The notes below the pieces were generated by a model that did no database searches, was not told the origin of the DNA, and saw only the letters and a list, made by a program, of their open reading frames with translations. A DNA stretch of 64,000 nucleotides from Streptomyces coeruleorubidus (GTDB lineage: Bacteria; Actinomycetota; Actinomycetes; Streptomycetales; Streptomycetaceae): NCBI RefSeq assembly GCF_008705135.1, contig NZ_CP023694.1, positions 1,612,001 through 1,676,000 on the forward strand, read 5' to 3'. A program made the translations under genes and the position numbers. Below are positions 8,535-17,483 of the stretch, piece by piece. Numbering within the stretch: the first letter of the stretch is position 1; the number at the start of each line of letters is the position of its first letter.

Positions 8535-9044
8535 CTACGGCCGCTGCCTCGGCGGTGTCCACATCCCCCCGCCGCCCTCGCCCAGCCGGGACTCCAGCCG
8601 TCTGATGGCCGCCCGGACGCCCTCGCCGTAGGGATCGTCGGTGAGGGCGGCGGCCGCTCCCCGGGCCCGCCGCAGATGTGCGCGGGCGGCGTCGCGGTGG
8701 CCGAGTCTGTCGTAGTCGGCGGCCAGGTTCAGGTGCAGGGAGGGGTAGAACGCGCGCACCGCGAGCGCCTCCTCTCCCGAGGGCGTCCCGGCGTCGGTGA
8801 TCTCCTCCGCCGCCCTCAACGCGCGCAGGTCCCAGGCCAGTTCGTCGCCGGGATCGTCCTGCGTGTCGGCCAGGTAGTGGGCGAGGGTGCAGCGGTGCAG
8901 CGGGTCGCCGTGCTCCCCGATCTCCGCCCACAGGTCCAGGAAGCGCTGCCGGGCCTCCTCCCGGTCCCCGGCGTGGTGCAGCATGACGACCTGCCCGATC
9001 CGCGTCGGCACGGCATCCGGCGCCGCCTGTCCCTGTCGCTCCAC
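8535..9044 (-). CDS. Tetratricopeptide-like protein
   Basis: A 169-residue, all-helical protein with TPR-like spacing (HHAGDREEARQRFLDLWAEIG, LNLAADYDRLGHRDAARAHL). It is close in style to the small tetratricopeptide proteins of Streptomyces that mediate protein contacts. The GTG at 9044 has GGAGG eight bases upstream and is preferred to the GTG at 9050. There is no export signal. It lies alone between the lipoprotein gene (converging) and ung (same strand, about 105 bases upstream). Partners are unknown. Confidence 0.7.
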   Translation of the reverse strand: MERQGQAAPDAVPTRIGQVVMLHHAGDREEARQRFLDLWAEIGEHGDPLHRCTLAHYLADTQDDPGDELAWDLRALRAAEEITDAGTPSGEEALAVRAFYPSLHLNLAADYDRLGHRDAARAHLRRARGAAAALTDDPYGEGVRAAIRRLESRLGEGGGGMWTPPRQRP

Positions 9045-9150
9045 GACCACGCCCTCCGCACCACTCGCCCGCTGTTCCCCCCGACGCTAACCGCACGCCG
9101 GGAGGATCCAGCTGAGGCCGCTCCGTACGTCGCCGGAGCGTCGGCCGCCG

Positions 9151-9834
9151 TCAGCCCAGGTTCGGAATCGTCCAGTCGATCGGCTCGTGCCCCTGTGCCG
9201 CCACCGCCGCGTTGATCTGCGTGAACGGACGGGAGCCGAGGAACTTCTTCGCCGACAGGGGCGACGGGTGCGCGCCCTTGACCACCACGTGCCGTGACTC
9301 GTCGATCAGCGGGAGCTTCTTCTGCGCGTAGTTCCCCCACAGCACGAACACCGCCGGGTCGGGCCGGCCGGCCACCGCGCGGATGACCGCGTCGGTGAAC
9401 CTCTCCCAGCCCCGGCCCTTGTGCGAGTTGGCCTCGCCGCCGCGGACCGTGAGCACCGCGTTGAGCAGCAGGACGCCCTGCTCGGCCCACGGCATCAGAT
9501 AGCCGTTGTCCGGGATCGGGGCGCCCAGCTCCTCGTGCATCTCCTTGTAGATGTTGCGCAGGGACGGCGGGATCCGCACACCGGGCCGGACCGAGAAGCA
9601 CAGCCCGTGCCCCTGTCCCTCGCCGTGGTACGGGTCCTGACCCAGGACCAGGACCTTGACCCGCTCGTACGGCGTGGCGTCCAGCGCGGCGAAGACCTCC
9701 TCGCGCGGCGGATGGACGGGACCCCTCGCCCGCTCCTCCTCGACGAACTCCGTCAGCTCCTTGAAGTAGGGCTGCTGAAGCTCGTCACCCAGAACCCCGC
9801 GCCAGGACTCGGGCAGCATGGAGATGTCGGTCAC
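9151..9834 (-). CDS. ung: Uracil-DNA glycosylase
   Basis: Removes uracil from DNA after cytosine deamination or dUTP incorporation and starts base-excision repair. The 227-residue family 1 enzyme shows LGQDPYHG (catalytic Asp and water-activating region, about residues 66-73), the uracil-binding LCFSV and LLLNAVLTV strands, and the DNA-intercalation loop HPSPLS near residue 190. The GTG at 9834 has GAGGA seven bases upstream, giving VTDISMLPESW, the usual Streptomyces length. GC-rich Streptomyces typically carry two ung paralogues. Confidence 0.95.
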   Translation of the reverse strand: MTDISMLPESWRGVLGDELQQPYFKELTEFVEEERARGPVHPPREEVFAALDATPYERVKVLVLGQDPYHGEGQGHGLCFSVRPGVRIPPSLRNIYKEMHEELGAPIPDNGYLMPWAEQGVLLLNAVLTVRGGEANSHKGRGWERFTDAVIRAVAGRPDPAVFVLWGNYAQKKLPLIDESRHVVVKGAHPSPLSAKKFLGSRPFTQINAAVAAQGHEPIDWTIPNLG

Positions 9835-9927
9835 GTCAACGTCCTCACGATGTGCGGTCACTTCCAGGCCACAGAACCTACAGGCGACCACTGACAACGT
9901 GCCGGGAGAGCCCGGTGCCCGCCCCGC

Positions 9928-11514
9928 CTACCAGGCGGTCTTGCGGTGCAGCTCCCACATCATCATGATCGTCGACGGGTCCATGGCCCGCTCCGCGCCC
10001 GAGATGTCCCGGCTCGCCGCCACGTACTGCCTGCCCTGCCACAGCGGCAGCAGCCGCGCGTCGTCCACGAGGATCCGCTGAGCCTCCTCGAACTCCTTCT
10101 CCACGTTCGCGCGGTCGCTCTCGCGGCGCGACCGGGGCAGCAGATCGCCGGTGATCTCGGGCGCCGGGTAGGGCGTGCCGAGGGCGTTCTGCTCGCCGAC
10201 GAACGGCGCGATGAAGTTCTCGGCGTCCGGGAAGTCGGGGAACCAGCCACGCCCGAACACCGGGTACTCGCCCTTCTGGTAGCCCTCGACGTACGTCTTC
10301 CAGGGGCGGCTCTTGAGGGTGATCGCGAACAGGCCGGAGTCCTCGAGCTGGCGCTCCAGCTCCTTGAACTCCGCGGCCGTCTCGGAGCCGTAGCGGTCGC
10401 TCGTGTACCACAAGGTGAGCGGGACCCGCTGGTTGATGCCCGCCTTGGTGAGGATCTTGCGGGCCTTGCCGACGTCCGGGTCGCCGTAGTCGTCGAAGAA
10501 GCCCGTCGTGTGACCGGTGAGGCCCTTGGGGACCATCGAGTAGAGCGGGTCGACAGTGTCCTTGTAGACCTTGTGGGCGATCGCCGCCCGGTCGACGACC
10601 TGTGCGATGGCCTGGCGTACGGCCTTGCGGTTCGCCCAGGAGTCCTTCGGGTTGAACACCAGGTAGTTGATGTCGGTGCCGGTGCCCTCGACGAGCTGGA
10701 TCTCCTCCTCGTTGGAGGTCTTGCTCTGGAGATCGACGACGTCACCGGCGGCCAGACCGCGGTAGGTCACGTCGATCTGCTCGTCCCGCAGGGCCTTGAC
10801 CATGGCGCCGGAGTCCTGGAAGTAGCGGATGGTCACCGCGTCGTTCCGGCGCTCGGCGAAGCCCTTGTAGCCGTCGTTGCGGACGAGGACGGCTTCCTTG
10901 CCGTCGTCGTACGAGTCGAGGGTGTACGGCCCGGAGCCGACGACGTCGCCGCCCTTGCGCAGGGAGTTCTCCGGATAGGCGGCCGGGGAGACGATCGACA
11001 TGGCGGGGGTGGCGAGCACGAAGGGGAAGGTCGCGTCGGGCTTGTTGAGGTGGAAGATCACCTCGCGGTCGTTCGGCGCCTGGACCCGTTCGAGGCTGCC
11101 GAGCAGACCCGCGGGGCCGCCATTGACGTTGATCTTGCGAATCCGGTCGAACGAGTGCTTCACGGCCCGTGCGTCGAGCGCGTCGCCGTTGGAGAACTTC
11201 AGGCCCTCGCGCAGTTCGCAGCGGTACACCTGGTTCGAGGAGTCGCTGAAGCCGCACTGCTCGGCTGCGTCCGGCTGAGGCTCGCTCGCGCCCGTCTGAT
11301 AGCTCAGGAGCGTCTGGTAGACGTTCCGGAACAGCTCCCAGGAGCTGTCCCACGACGCGGCAGGGTCGAGCGTGCTGGGGGCACTGGTGGTGCCCACGAC
11401 GATCGGCCCTTCGTCCTCCGGAGTGTCGGACGACAGCACGCCGCATCCAGCGACCAGGGACGATATGGACGCGATGGCCGCCACCCGCCGCAGGCATCGG
11501 TTCCGGTTGAACAC
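9928..11514 (-). CDS. ABC transporter substrate-binding protein, family 5
   Basis: A 528-residue periplasmic-type binding protein for peptides or other small oligomers (SBP_bac_5). The signal region ends in the lipobox LVAGC, so it is a lipoprotein. The family features are seen in order: PSTLDPA, the QTLLSYQ strand, LREGLKFSNGDALDARAVKHSFDRI, a VGSGPYTL segment and YLVFNPKDSWANRKAVRQAIAQVVDRAAI. A GAGGAG site seven bases before GTG 11514 favours this start over GTG 11520. No permease or ATPase genes are next to it, so it probably serves a transporter encoded elsewhere. Confidence 0.92.
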   Translation of the reverse strand: MFNRNRCLRRVAAIASISSLVAGCGVLSSDTPEDEGPIVVGTTSAPSTLDPAASWDSSWELFRNVYQTLLSYQTGASEPQPDAAEQCGFSDSSNQVYRCELREGLKFSNGDALDARAVKHSFDRIRKINVNGGPAGLLGSLERVQAPNDREVIFHLNKPDATFPFVLATPAMSIVSPAAYPENSLRKGGDVVGSGPYTLDSYDDGKEAVLVRNDGYKGFAERRNDAVTIRYFQDSGAMVKALRDEQIDVTYRGLAAGDVVDLQSKTSNEEEIQLVEGTGTDINYLVFNPKDSWANRKAVRQAIAQVVDRAAIAHKVYKDTVDPLYSMVPKGLTGHTTGFFDDYGDPDVGKARKILTKAGINQRVPLTLWYTSDRYGSETAAEFKELERQLEDSGLFAITLKSRPWKTYVEGYQKGEYPVFGRGWFPDFPDAENFIAPFVGEQNALGTPYPAPEITGDLLPRSRRESDRANVEKEFEEAQRILVDDARLLPLWQGRQYVAASRDISGAERAMDPSTIMMMWELHRKTAW

Positions 11515-11658
11515 GCGCACGCTCCTCGATCTGCCATACCAAGGGTCGGCAGACCATACCGCAGTGCCGCGCCCGCTGACCCGCCCCGGGACATCACTCC
11601 TTGATCGATAAACCTTTGACTACGTTGTCATCGCCGTTTGCCGCGCCTTTACGCCCGC

Positions 11659-11689
11659 ACGGGCGCCCCTTGCGCGAAGGGGCGCCCGT
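11659..11689. terminator. Hairpin terminator after the SDR pair
   Basis: A perfect 13-bp stem (ACGGGCGCCCCTT with its complement) closes on a 5-base GCGCG loop. It lies 24 bases beyond the stop of the minus-strand SDR gene. No long U-run follows, as is common in Streptomyces. It would also shield the downstream binding-protein promoter. Confidence 0.75.
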
Positions 11690-11712
11690 ACCGAACCGCG
11701 TTCGCGGAGGCG

Positions 11713-12471
11713 TCAGCCCGTGCCGGCGTTGAGGAAGATCCCGCCGTCCACGACGAGCGTCTGGCCGGTGACCCAGTCGGACTGCCCGGAGGTGAGGAAC
11801 GCGGCCGCGCCGCCGATGTCGGAGGGCACGCCGAGCCGGCCGAGCGGGTAGGCAGCCGCGGCCTCCTCCTCCCGGCCCTCGTACAGGGCCGTGGCGAACT
11901 TGGTCTTCACGACGGCCGGGGCGATCGCGTTGACCCGGACCTTGGGCGCGAACTCGTGCGCGAGCTGCACGGTCAGGTTGATCATCGCCGCCTTGCTGAC
12001 GCCGTACGCGCCGATGAACGGCGAGGGCGAGAGGCCGGCGACGGAGGCGATGTTGACGATCGCGCCGCCGTTGTCCTTCTGCCAGGCGTGCCAGGTCCTC
12101 TGGGCGAAGCCCAGCGCCGAGACCACGTTGGTCTCGAAGACCTTGCGGGCGACGTTCAGGTCCAGATCGGCGATCGGGCCGAACACCGGGTTCGTGCCGG
12201 CGTTGTTGACCAGGTAGTCGACGCGGCCGAAGGCCTCCATCGTGCGCTCGACGGCGGCGGCCTGGTGGGCCTCGTCGTGCGCCTTGCCCACCGCGTAGAT
12301 CACGCGGTCGGGGCCGAGCCGCTCGACGGCCTCCTTGAGGGCGTCCTCGTTGCGGCCGGTGATGCACACACGGTCGCCGCGGGCGACGAACGCCTCCGCA
12401 ACGCCGTAGCCGATGCCGCGGCTGGCGCCCGTGACGAGGGCGGCCTTGCCGGAGAGTTCCACGGAAGTCAT
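11713..12471 (-). CDS. Short-chain dehydrogenase/reductase
   Basis: A 252-residue classical SDR. VTGASRGIGYGVAEAF (about residues 13-28) is the NAD(P) TGxxxGxG motif, NNAGTNPV the NNAG strand, and the active site is IASVAG followed by GAYGVSKAAM (Tyr and Lys of YxxxK). It ends in the GGA and VDGGI signature. It is 12 bases downstream of a FabG-like gene, so the two form an operon. The pair suggests beta-oxidation or acyl-CoA/fatty acid metabolism, but the substrate is not visible. Confidence 0.9.
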   Translation of the reverse strand: MTSVELSGKAALVTGASRGIGYGVAEAFVARGDRVCITGRNEDALKEAVERLGPDRVIYAVGKAHDEAHQAAAVERTMEAFGRVDYLVNNAGTNPVFGPIADLDLNVARKVFETNVVSALGFAQRTWHAWQKDNGGAIVNIASVAGLSPSPFIGAYGVSKAAMINLTVQLAHEFAPKVRVNAIAPAVVKTKFATALYEGREEEAAAAYPLGRLGVPSDIGGAAAFLTSGQSDWVTGQTLVVDGGIFLNAGTG

Positions 12472-12483
12472 GTCTGCCGTCCC

Positions 12484-13245
12484 TTAGTCGAGCGGTCCGC
12501 CGGCCACGTACAGCACCTGGCCGGAGACAAACCCGGCCGCCTCGCCCGTGAAGAAGGCGATGGCGTTGGCGATGTCCTCGGGCTCACCGACGCGCGCCAC
12601 CGGGATCTGGGTGGCGGCGGCGGCCTTGAAGTCCTCGAAGCCCATGCCGACGCGGTCGGCGGTGGCCTTGGTCATCTCGGTGGCGATGAAGCCGGGGGCG
12701 ACGGAGTTGGCGGTGACGCCGAACTTGCCGAGCTCCTTGGCGAGGGTCTTGGTGAAGCCCTGGAGGCCCGCCTTGGCCGCCGAGTAGTTCACCTGGCCGC
12801 GGTTGCCCAGCGCCGAGGACGACGACAGGTTGACGATCCGGCCGAAGCCCGCGTCCACCATGTGCTTCTGGCAGGCCTTGGACATCAGGAAGGCGCCGCG
12901 CAGGTGCACGTTCATGACCGTGTCCCAGTCGGAGACGCTCATCTTGAACAGCAGGTTGTCGCGCAGCACACCGGCGTTGTTGACCAGGATCGTCGGCGCG
13001 CCGAGCTCCTCGGCGATCCGCGCGACGGCCGCCTCGACCTGCGCCTCGTCCGAGACGTCACAGCCGACCGCGATGGCCTTGCCGCCGGCGGCGGTGATCT
13101 TCTCGACGGTGTCCTTGCAGGCCGCCTCGTCGAGGTCGAGCACGGCGACCGCGCGGCCCTCGGCGGCCAGTCGTACGGCGGTGGCGGCGCCGATCCCGCG
13201 CGCGGCACCGGTGACGACGGCGACCCGCTGCTCAGTGGTGGACAT
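12484..13245 (-). CDS. 3-oxoacyl-ACP reductase-type SDR (FabG-like)
   Basis: A 253-residue SDR with the FabG order: VVTGAARGIGAATAVRL, GCDVSD, VNNAGVLRDNLLFKM, VNLSSSSALGNRGQVNYSAAKAGLQGF (Ser-Tyr-Lys) and PGFIATEMT. The NNAGVLRD and NYSAAKAG words are those of beta-ketoacyl-ACP reductases. The promoter region contains an imperfect palindrome (13261-13280). It is first in an operon with the second SDR. Since FAS-II fabG is usually elsewhere with the other fab genes, this copy more likely serves fatty acid breakdown or a specialised pathway. Confidence 0.9.
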   Translation of the reverse strand: MSTTEQRVAVVTGAARGIGAATAVRLAAEGRAVAVLDLDEAACKDTVEKITAAGGKAIAVGCDVSDEAQVEAAVARIAEELGAPTILVNNAGVLRDNLLFKMSVSDWDTVMNVHLRGAFLMSKACQKHMVDAGFGRIVNLSSSSALGNRGQVNYSAAKAGLQGFTKTLAKELGKFGVTANSVAPGFIATEMTKATADRVGMGFEDFKAAAATQIPVARVGEPEDIANAIAFFTGEAAGFVSGQVLYVAGGPLD

Positions 13246-13260
13246 GGCTGCTTCTCCTCA

Positions 13261-13280
13261 GATGAGCGACCGCTTAGTAC
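13261..13280. promoter_or_regulatory. Candidate operator upstream of the FabG/SDR operon
   Basis: On the minus strand the sequence reads ACTAAGCGGTCGCTCA, with a core AGCG-N2-CGCT inverted repeat just before the first SDR start. This looks like operators used by TetR regulators of acyl-CoA metabolism in actinobacteria. That resemblance is from memory, and no matching regulator is adjacent. Confidence 0.4.
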
Positions 13281-13475
13281 CTTCAGTGGAGGTGACGCTA
13301 GAAGCCCTGGCACGCGGTGTCAACGGCCAGGCGGGGCATGTGATCCATCACCCTGGGCCACCATGCCCCGCGCGGCTCGCACGGACACCCGATCGGCCTA
13401 CGGCTTCGCGCCGCCGCCGTCCGGCGCACCTAGCGTCGAAGGGCGGCCACTCGTGGCCGGAAAGGAGGCGCCCCC

Positions 13476-13904
13476 ATGCGCCGTTGCACCGGTGTCACAG
13501 GCACGCTGTTCGCGATCGCCGCGATCGTGCCGTTGGCCGACCCCGCTCTTGCCCAGCCCGACCGCGACTGCCGCGACTTCGCCTTCCAGGAGGACGCGCA
13601 GGCCGTCTTCGACGCGGACCCGAGTGACCCGAACCGTCTGGACGAGGACCAGGGCCCGGACGACGGCATCGCATGCGAGGTACTGCCCCGCCGCGGCACC
13701 GGTGTCATCTCCCCCACCGGTCCGGCGAGCACACCTTCCCCGGTCACCCCCACGCCCACCACCGCTCCGTCCCGAGGCGTGAGGGGCGGACTCGGGGGCG
13801 CGGTCGCCTCGGGGCCGAGCGCCTGGGACGTCGGTGTCGGTCTGGCCTTCGTCGGCGGCGCCACGCTCGCTGCCGGCTACGTCGTGAAGCGCAGCCGGAG
13901 CTGA
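13476..13904 (+). CDS. Excalibur calcium-binding domain protein
   Basis: A 142-residue exported protein. The start [20 protein letters not shown] and the ALA cleavage site form a signal peptide. [26 protein letters not shown] continues to [10 protein letters not shown], which is the Excalibur motif with the DxDxDG-type calcium loop and conserved Cys pair. A Pro/Thr linker and a final hydrophobic segment ([19 protein letters not shown]) followed by KRSRS anchor it to the membrane. AAAGGAGG precedes the ATG. The role of Excalibur domains is mostly unknown; extracellular calcium binding is inferred. Confidence 0.85.
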   Translation: MRRCTGVTGTLFAIAAIVPLADPALAQPDRDCRDFAFQEDAQAVFDADPSDPNRLDEDQGPDDGIACEVLPRRGTGVISPTGPASTPSPVTPTPTTAPSRGVRGGLGGAVASGPSAWDVGVGLAFVGGATLAAGYVVKRSRS

Positions 13905-13923
13905 CGCCCGGGCGCGACGGGTG

Positions 13924-14337
13924 TCACTTCACCAGCAGGCCCAGCAACCGCTCCGTCTCCGCCGCCGGGTCGGTGGTCAGGCCGGTGTGGACGGGGCCGG
14001 GCTGGACGATCGTCGAGCGGGGGGCGACGAGCCAGCGGAAGCGGCGGCCGGGGGTGTCGTCGGCTGCCTGGCCGGCCGCGGGGCCGCCCGCGCACATGCC
14101 CTCCACGGCCCGGAGCGCGGCGCGGACCCCGGCCACGTCCGCCTCGGGGTCGAGGGCCAGCAGGCGGGCCTCGTCGAGGTGGGTGCGGGCGCCGACGTAG
14201 GACTCGGCGCGGCAGTAGACGAGCACCCCGGCGTTGATGCACTCGCCGCGCTCGACGCGCGGGACGACGCGCAGGACGGCGTACTCGTAGATCTGGCGGT
14301 CGCGCGTCCCGCCCTTGATGATGTGCCGGTCGCTCAC
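13924..14337 (-). CDS. DUF3037 protein
   Basis: A 137-residue protein with the DUF3037 core: YEYAVLRVVPRVERGECINAG, VLVYCRAESYVGART and the LVAPRSTIVQPGPVHTGLTTD segment. The GTG start overlaps the stop of the upstream HipA-like kinase gene as GTGA, so translation is coupled. DUF3037 is often encoded beside this kind of kinase, which suggests a partner or substrate role. That is guilt by association and no biochemistry is visible. No signal peptide and no helix-turn-helix are present. Confidence 0.85.
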   Translation of the reverse strand: MSDRHIIKGGTRDRQIYEYAVLRVVPRVERGECINAGVLVYCRAESYVGARTHLDEARLLALDPEADVAGVRAALRAVEGMCAGGPAAGQAADDTPGRRFRWLVAPRSTIVQPGPVHTGLTTDPAAETERLLGLLVK

Positions 14338-15089
14338 TTGATCCCCAGGATGCGGTCGTGGATGGCGGCGGCCCGTGCGAGCAGCGGTCGCGTGTAGGCC
14401 CGCCTCAGGTCGTCCGGGGTGTCGAAGCCGGGCTCGCCCGCCAGCCAGGCGTCCGGGATCTGCGCGGTGACGTCGGCGAGCAGTTCTTCGGTCACCCGGG
14501 GCGCCAACTCGGCCGCCGCGGCGGCGACATCGGGCGCGAAGGGCGCCAGGGCATGCTCGGAGGCGTCGTACGGGCGGGCCGCGGAGGCCTCCGCGCCGGG
14601 CCAGTTGTGGTGCCAGATCATGGTCGCCCCGTGGTCGACGAGCCACAGCTCGCCCCGCCACATCAGCAGGTTGGGATTGCGCCAGGACCGGTCGACGTTG
14701 TTGACCAGCGCGTCGAACCAGACGATCCGCCCGGCCTCCTCGGGAGCCACCGCGAAGGCGAGCGGGTCGAAGCCGAGCGCGCCGGAGAGGAAGTCCATGC
14801 CGAGGTTGGTGCCGCCGCTGGACCTGAGCAGGCCCTGCACCTCCTGGTCGGGTTCGCCGAGCCCCAGCTCCGCGTCGAGCTCGACCGTGACCAGGCGTGG
14901 CACCCGCAGCCCCAGCCGGCGGGCGAGTTCCCCGCACACCACCTCGGCGACGAGCGTCTTGCGCCCCTGTCCCGCGCCGGTGAACTTCAGGACGTACGTC
15001 CCGAAGTCGTCGGCCTCGACGAGTCCCGGCAGCGAACCGCCCTCACGCAGGGGCGTGATGTAGCGGGTCGCGGTGACCTCTTTCAGCAT
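14334..15089 (-). CDS. HipA-like Ser/Thr kinase
   Basis: A 251-residue protein with the HipA-like kinase fold. ITPLREGGSLPGLVEADDFG and TYVLKFTGAGQGRKTLVAEV form the nucleotide-binding part with the Lys. FDALVNNVDRSWRNPNLL is the catalytic loop with Asp and Asn, and LWLVDHGATMIWHHN carries the DxG-type metal Asp. It lacks the long N-terminal domain of canonical HipA and has no HipB-like gene beside it; its coupled partner is DUF3037. ATG 15089 is chosen because the preceding frame is low complexity. Its target is unknown. Confidence 0.85.
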   Translation of the reverse strand: MLKEVTATRYITPLREGGSLPGLVEADDFGTYVLKFTGAGQGRKTLVAEVVCGELARRLGLRVPRLVTVELDAELGLGEPDQEVQGLLRSSGGTNLGMDFLSGALGFDPLAFAVAPEEAGRIVWFDALVNNVDRSWRNPNLLMWRGELWLVDHGATMIWHHNWPGAEASAARPYDASEHALAPFAPDVAAAAAELAPRVTEELLADVTAQIPDAWLAGEPGFDTPDDLRRAYTRPLLARAAAIHDRILGIK

Positions 15090-15445
15090 TTCGCAGGCCA
15101 CCCATCTCTTCAACCTTGCAATCCACGACCGCCATGTGAGGGGGGTAGCAGCGGGAATCGCCCGTCGACCTGCTGCCGGCCTCTGGCATGAAGTGAGCAT
15201 AGTAACCAAGGGTGATCGCGGGCGCGGTGCCCGAGCCACGTCGCCGGCCTTGGGCGGCTCGCGGCCACCTGGCGACGCCCGGCCTCGTCGGTGTCGGCGG
15301 CCGACTCGGCTGTGCATCGGTCGACTTCGGCTTCCAGCGCGGCGGCGGGCGTCAGTTGAAGGTCCCCGAGGCGAGGTCTGACGACCGCAGGTGTCCCGGC
15401 CCGGAGCGCGGGCACCCGGCGGCCATGGACTTACGGAGGTCGCCC
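15090..15445. other. Intergenic region between HipA-like kinase and P450
   Basis: About 355 bases separate the two divergent genes. I see no coding frame with sensible codon use. On the minus strand a TACTAT hexamer near 15205-15215 resembles a -10 element for the kinase operon, but no good -35 was found. A GGAGG site for the P450 is at 15435-15439. Confidence 0.4.
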
Positions 15446-16695
15446 GTGATCGATCGTTCTCTGCCTGCTCTCGTCCAGGGCTACTCCTGGCTGCCCGGCC
15501 TGCTGGGCGAGCACCCCGACGGCGTGGCACGCACCCGTGTGATGGGCAAACCCGCGCTCGCCGTGCGGGGACCGGAGGCGGTGCGGTTCTTCTACGACGA
15601 ACACAACGTGCGGCGCGGCGGTGCCCTCCCCGGCCCCGTCCTGAGCACCCTGTTCGGCCACGACGCCGTCCACACGCTCGACGGTGACGCCCACCGCGCC
15701 CGCAAGGAGTTCTTCCTGCCGCTGCTGCAAGCCGACCGGATCGCCGGTCTCGTCGAGCACGTCATCCCGTCTGGGACGACGCGGTACGGGAGTGGAACAG
15801 GGCCGGACAGGCCGTGCTGTTCGACGCGGCGAGCGTGGTGCTCACCCGCGGTGTGTGCCGCTGGGCGGGCGTCCCGCTCGACGAGGGCGCCGGGGAGACG
15901 GAGCGTCTCGCCCGCGACCTGGTCTCCATGGTCGACGGCTTCGCGACCGCCGGGCCACGGCACTGGCGGGCCCGGCGTGCCCGCAACCGGCAGGAGGAGC
16001 GCTTCACCCGGCTGGTCGAGGATGTCCGCTCGGGCAGGGCCGCCGCGCCCGAGGGGTCGGTGCTCGCCGCGGTGTGCCGGCACCGCGAGGCGACCGGTGA
16101 ACCGCTCCCTGCGCACACGGCGGCCGTCGAGCTGCTGAACGTCATCCGGCCCACCGTCGCCGTCTGCTGGTTCGTCGCCTACACGGCGCACGCGCTGCAT
16201 CTTCAGCCGAACCAGCGCGAACGGTTGCGCGGTGGCGACACCGCCTACACCGCCGCGTTCGTGCACGAGGTGCGCCGCTTCTACCCGTTCGCGCCGTTCC
16301 TCGGCGGCCTCGCCGTGCGGGACCTGTCCTGGCGAGGCGTGTCGGTGCCGGCCGGCGCGATGGTGCTGCTCGATGTCTTCGGACAGAACCACGACGAGGA
16401 GCTGTGGGGCGATCCCTACGTCTTCCGCCCGGAGCGGTTCCTCGAGCACGCGGTCGAGCGCGACGAACTCATCCCGCAGGGCGGTGGCGAACCGCGCACC
16501 GGCCACCGCTGCCCCGGCGAGGGCCTCACCATCGGGCTCCTCGAAGCCCTCGCGCTCCGCTTGGCCGGCCTCGACTACACCGTTCCCGAGCAGGACCTGC
16601 GCATCTCCCTGCGGCGCATACCTGCGCGGGTGCGCAGCGGCTTCGCCGTACGGGACGTGCGGGTGCCGAGTGAGCGCACGCTGACGGCCGTGTGA
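15446..16695 (+). pseudogene. CYP152-type P450 peroxygenase, frameshifted
   Basis: Two frames together encode a protein like the fatty acid peroxygenases P450BSbeta and SPalpha. The first part has GYSWLPGLLGEHPDG and FLPLLQADRIAGLVEHV. The second has LNVIRPTVAVCWFVAYTAHAL, VRRFYPFAPFLGG, YVFRPERF and the heme loop GGGEPRTGHRCPGEG, which includes the CYP152 Arg (IRPTVA) that binds the fatty acid carboxylate. The shift sits at 15766-15770: restoring one C in the CCC run gives one continuous 416-residue frame, the normal CYP152 length. GTG 15446 has GGAGG six bases upstream; the ATG at 15425 would add a TTA codon. The lesion could be a genuine mutation or a sequencing error. Confidence 0.85.
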
Positions 16696-16768
16696 CGCCC
16701 GCGCGAACCGCAGGACAGGCAGGACAGGCGAGTCTCCTCGACCAGGGTGCCCATGCGCCCTGCCGGGG

Positions 16769-17335
16769 TCACGCGCCGTAGGCGTGCCAGCGGGGCAGGG
16801 GGCCGACGTGGGCGTGGCGGCCGGGGCGGACGGCCGCGTGGCGCTGCCCGGGGCCGGGGCCGCTGCGGGCGGCGAGGGCGTCGGCGACGGCGCCGGTGGT
16901 GAAGGCGTAGACCGCCTTGTGCAGGATGTCCACGACGAGCTCCGTGCGGGGCCAGGTCGGCGGTGGCGCGCCGACGCCGGTCGCGTTCTCCAGGATCTGG
17001 TCGTTGGTGAGGCGGACGACGGTGAACTTGGCGGATGCGACCGGTCCGCGCAGTCCGGCCTGGGACATGACCGAGCGCAGCACTCCGAGGAGGGCGGCCT
17101 GGCCGTAGTGCATGGCCCAGTTCACCGGCAGTGGCTGTGTGCCGGGCCGTTCGGGCATGCCCGTCAGCCGCTGCAACACCCGCGCGGGCACATGGGAGTC
17201 GGGCCGGCCGGTGACGGCCTGCTCGATCTTCTCGCCGAGGGTCATCACGACCCCTCCGGCGGTACCGGCGAGCAGTCCCTGCCACAGTGCGCGCTTGAGC
17301 ATGGTCTGGCGGGTACCCGGTAGCTCCGCCTCCAC
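16769..17335 (-). CDS. Conserved membrane protein
   Basis: The product has a glycine-rich first membrane segment (LKRALWQGLLAGTAGGVVMTL), a short charged hinge with TGRPDSHVPARVL, then further hydrophobic stretches (MHYGQAALLGVLRSVM and ILHKAVYAFTTGAVADAL). The layout resembles actinobacterial DUF1440-like proteins of unknown function. GTG 17335 has a weak GGA site; ATG 17302 is an alternative start, and the frame is open up to 17431. It is not in an obvious operon. No transport or enzymatic motif is visible. Confidence 0.65.
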   Translation of the reverse strand: MEAELPGTRQTMLKRALWQGLLAGTAGGVVMTLGEKIEQAVTGRPDSHVPARVLQRLTGMPERPGTQPLPVNWAMHYGQAALLGVLRSVMSQAGLRGPVASAKFTVVRLTNDQILENATGVGAPPPTWPRTELVVDILHKAVYAFTTGAVADALAARSGPGPGQRHAAVRPGRHAHVGPLPRWHAYGA

Positions 17336-17483
17336 CCATTCCGTACGGCACGGCTGCTCCGAGGTGCCGGCACCGGCCGCCGGGGTCTTCCCTACGCCGA
17401 TCTGCGCCGCCCGCCCCTGGACCGGGGCCACGCGTCGCCGGGCTCGGCGCCGGAGCCGCCGGCAGGCGGATCGGCGGGAACTG

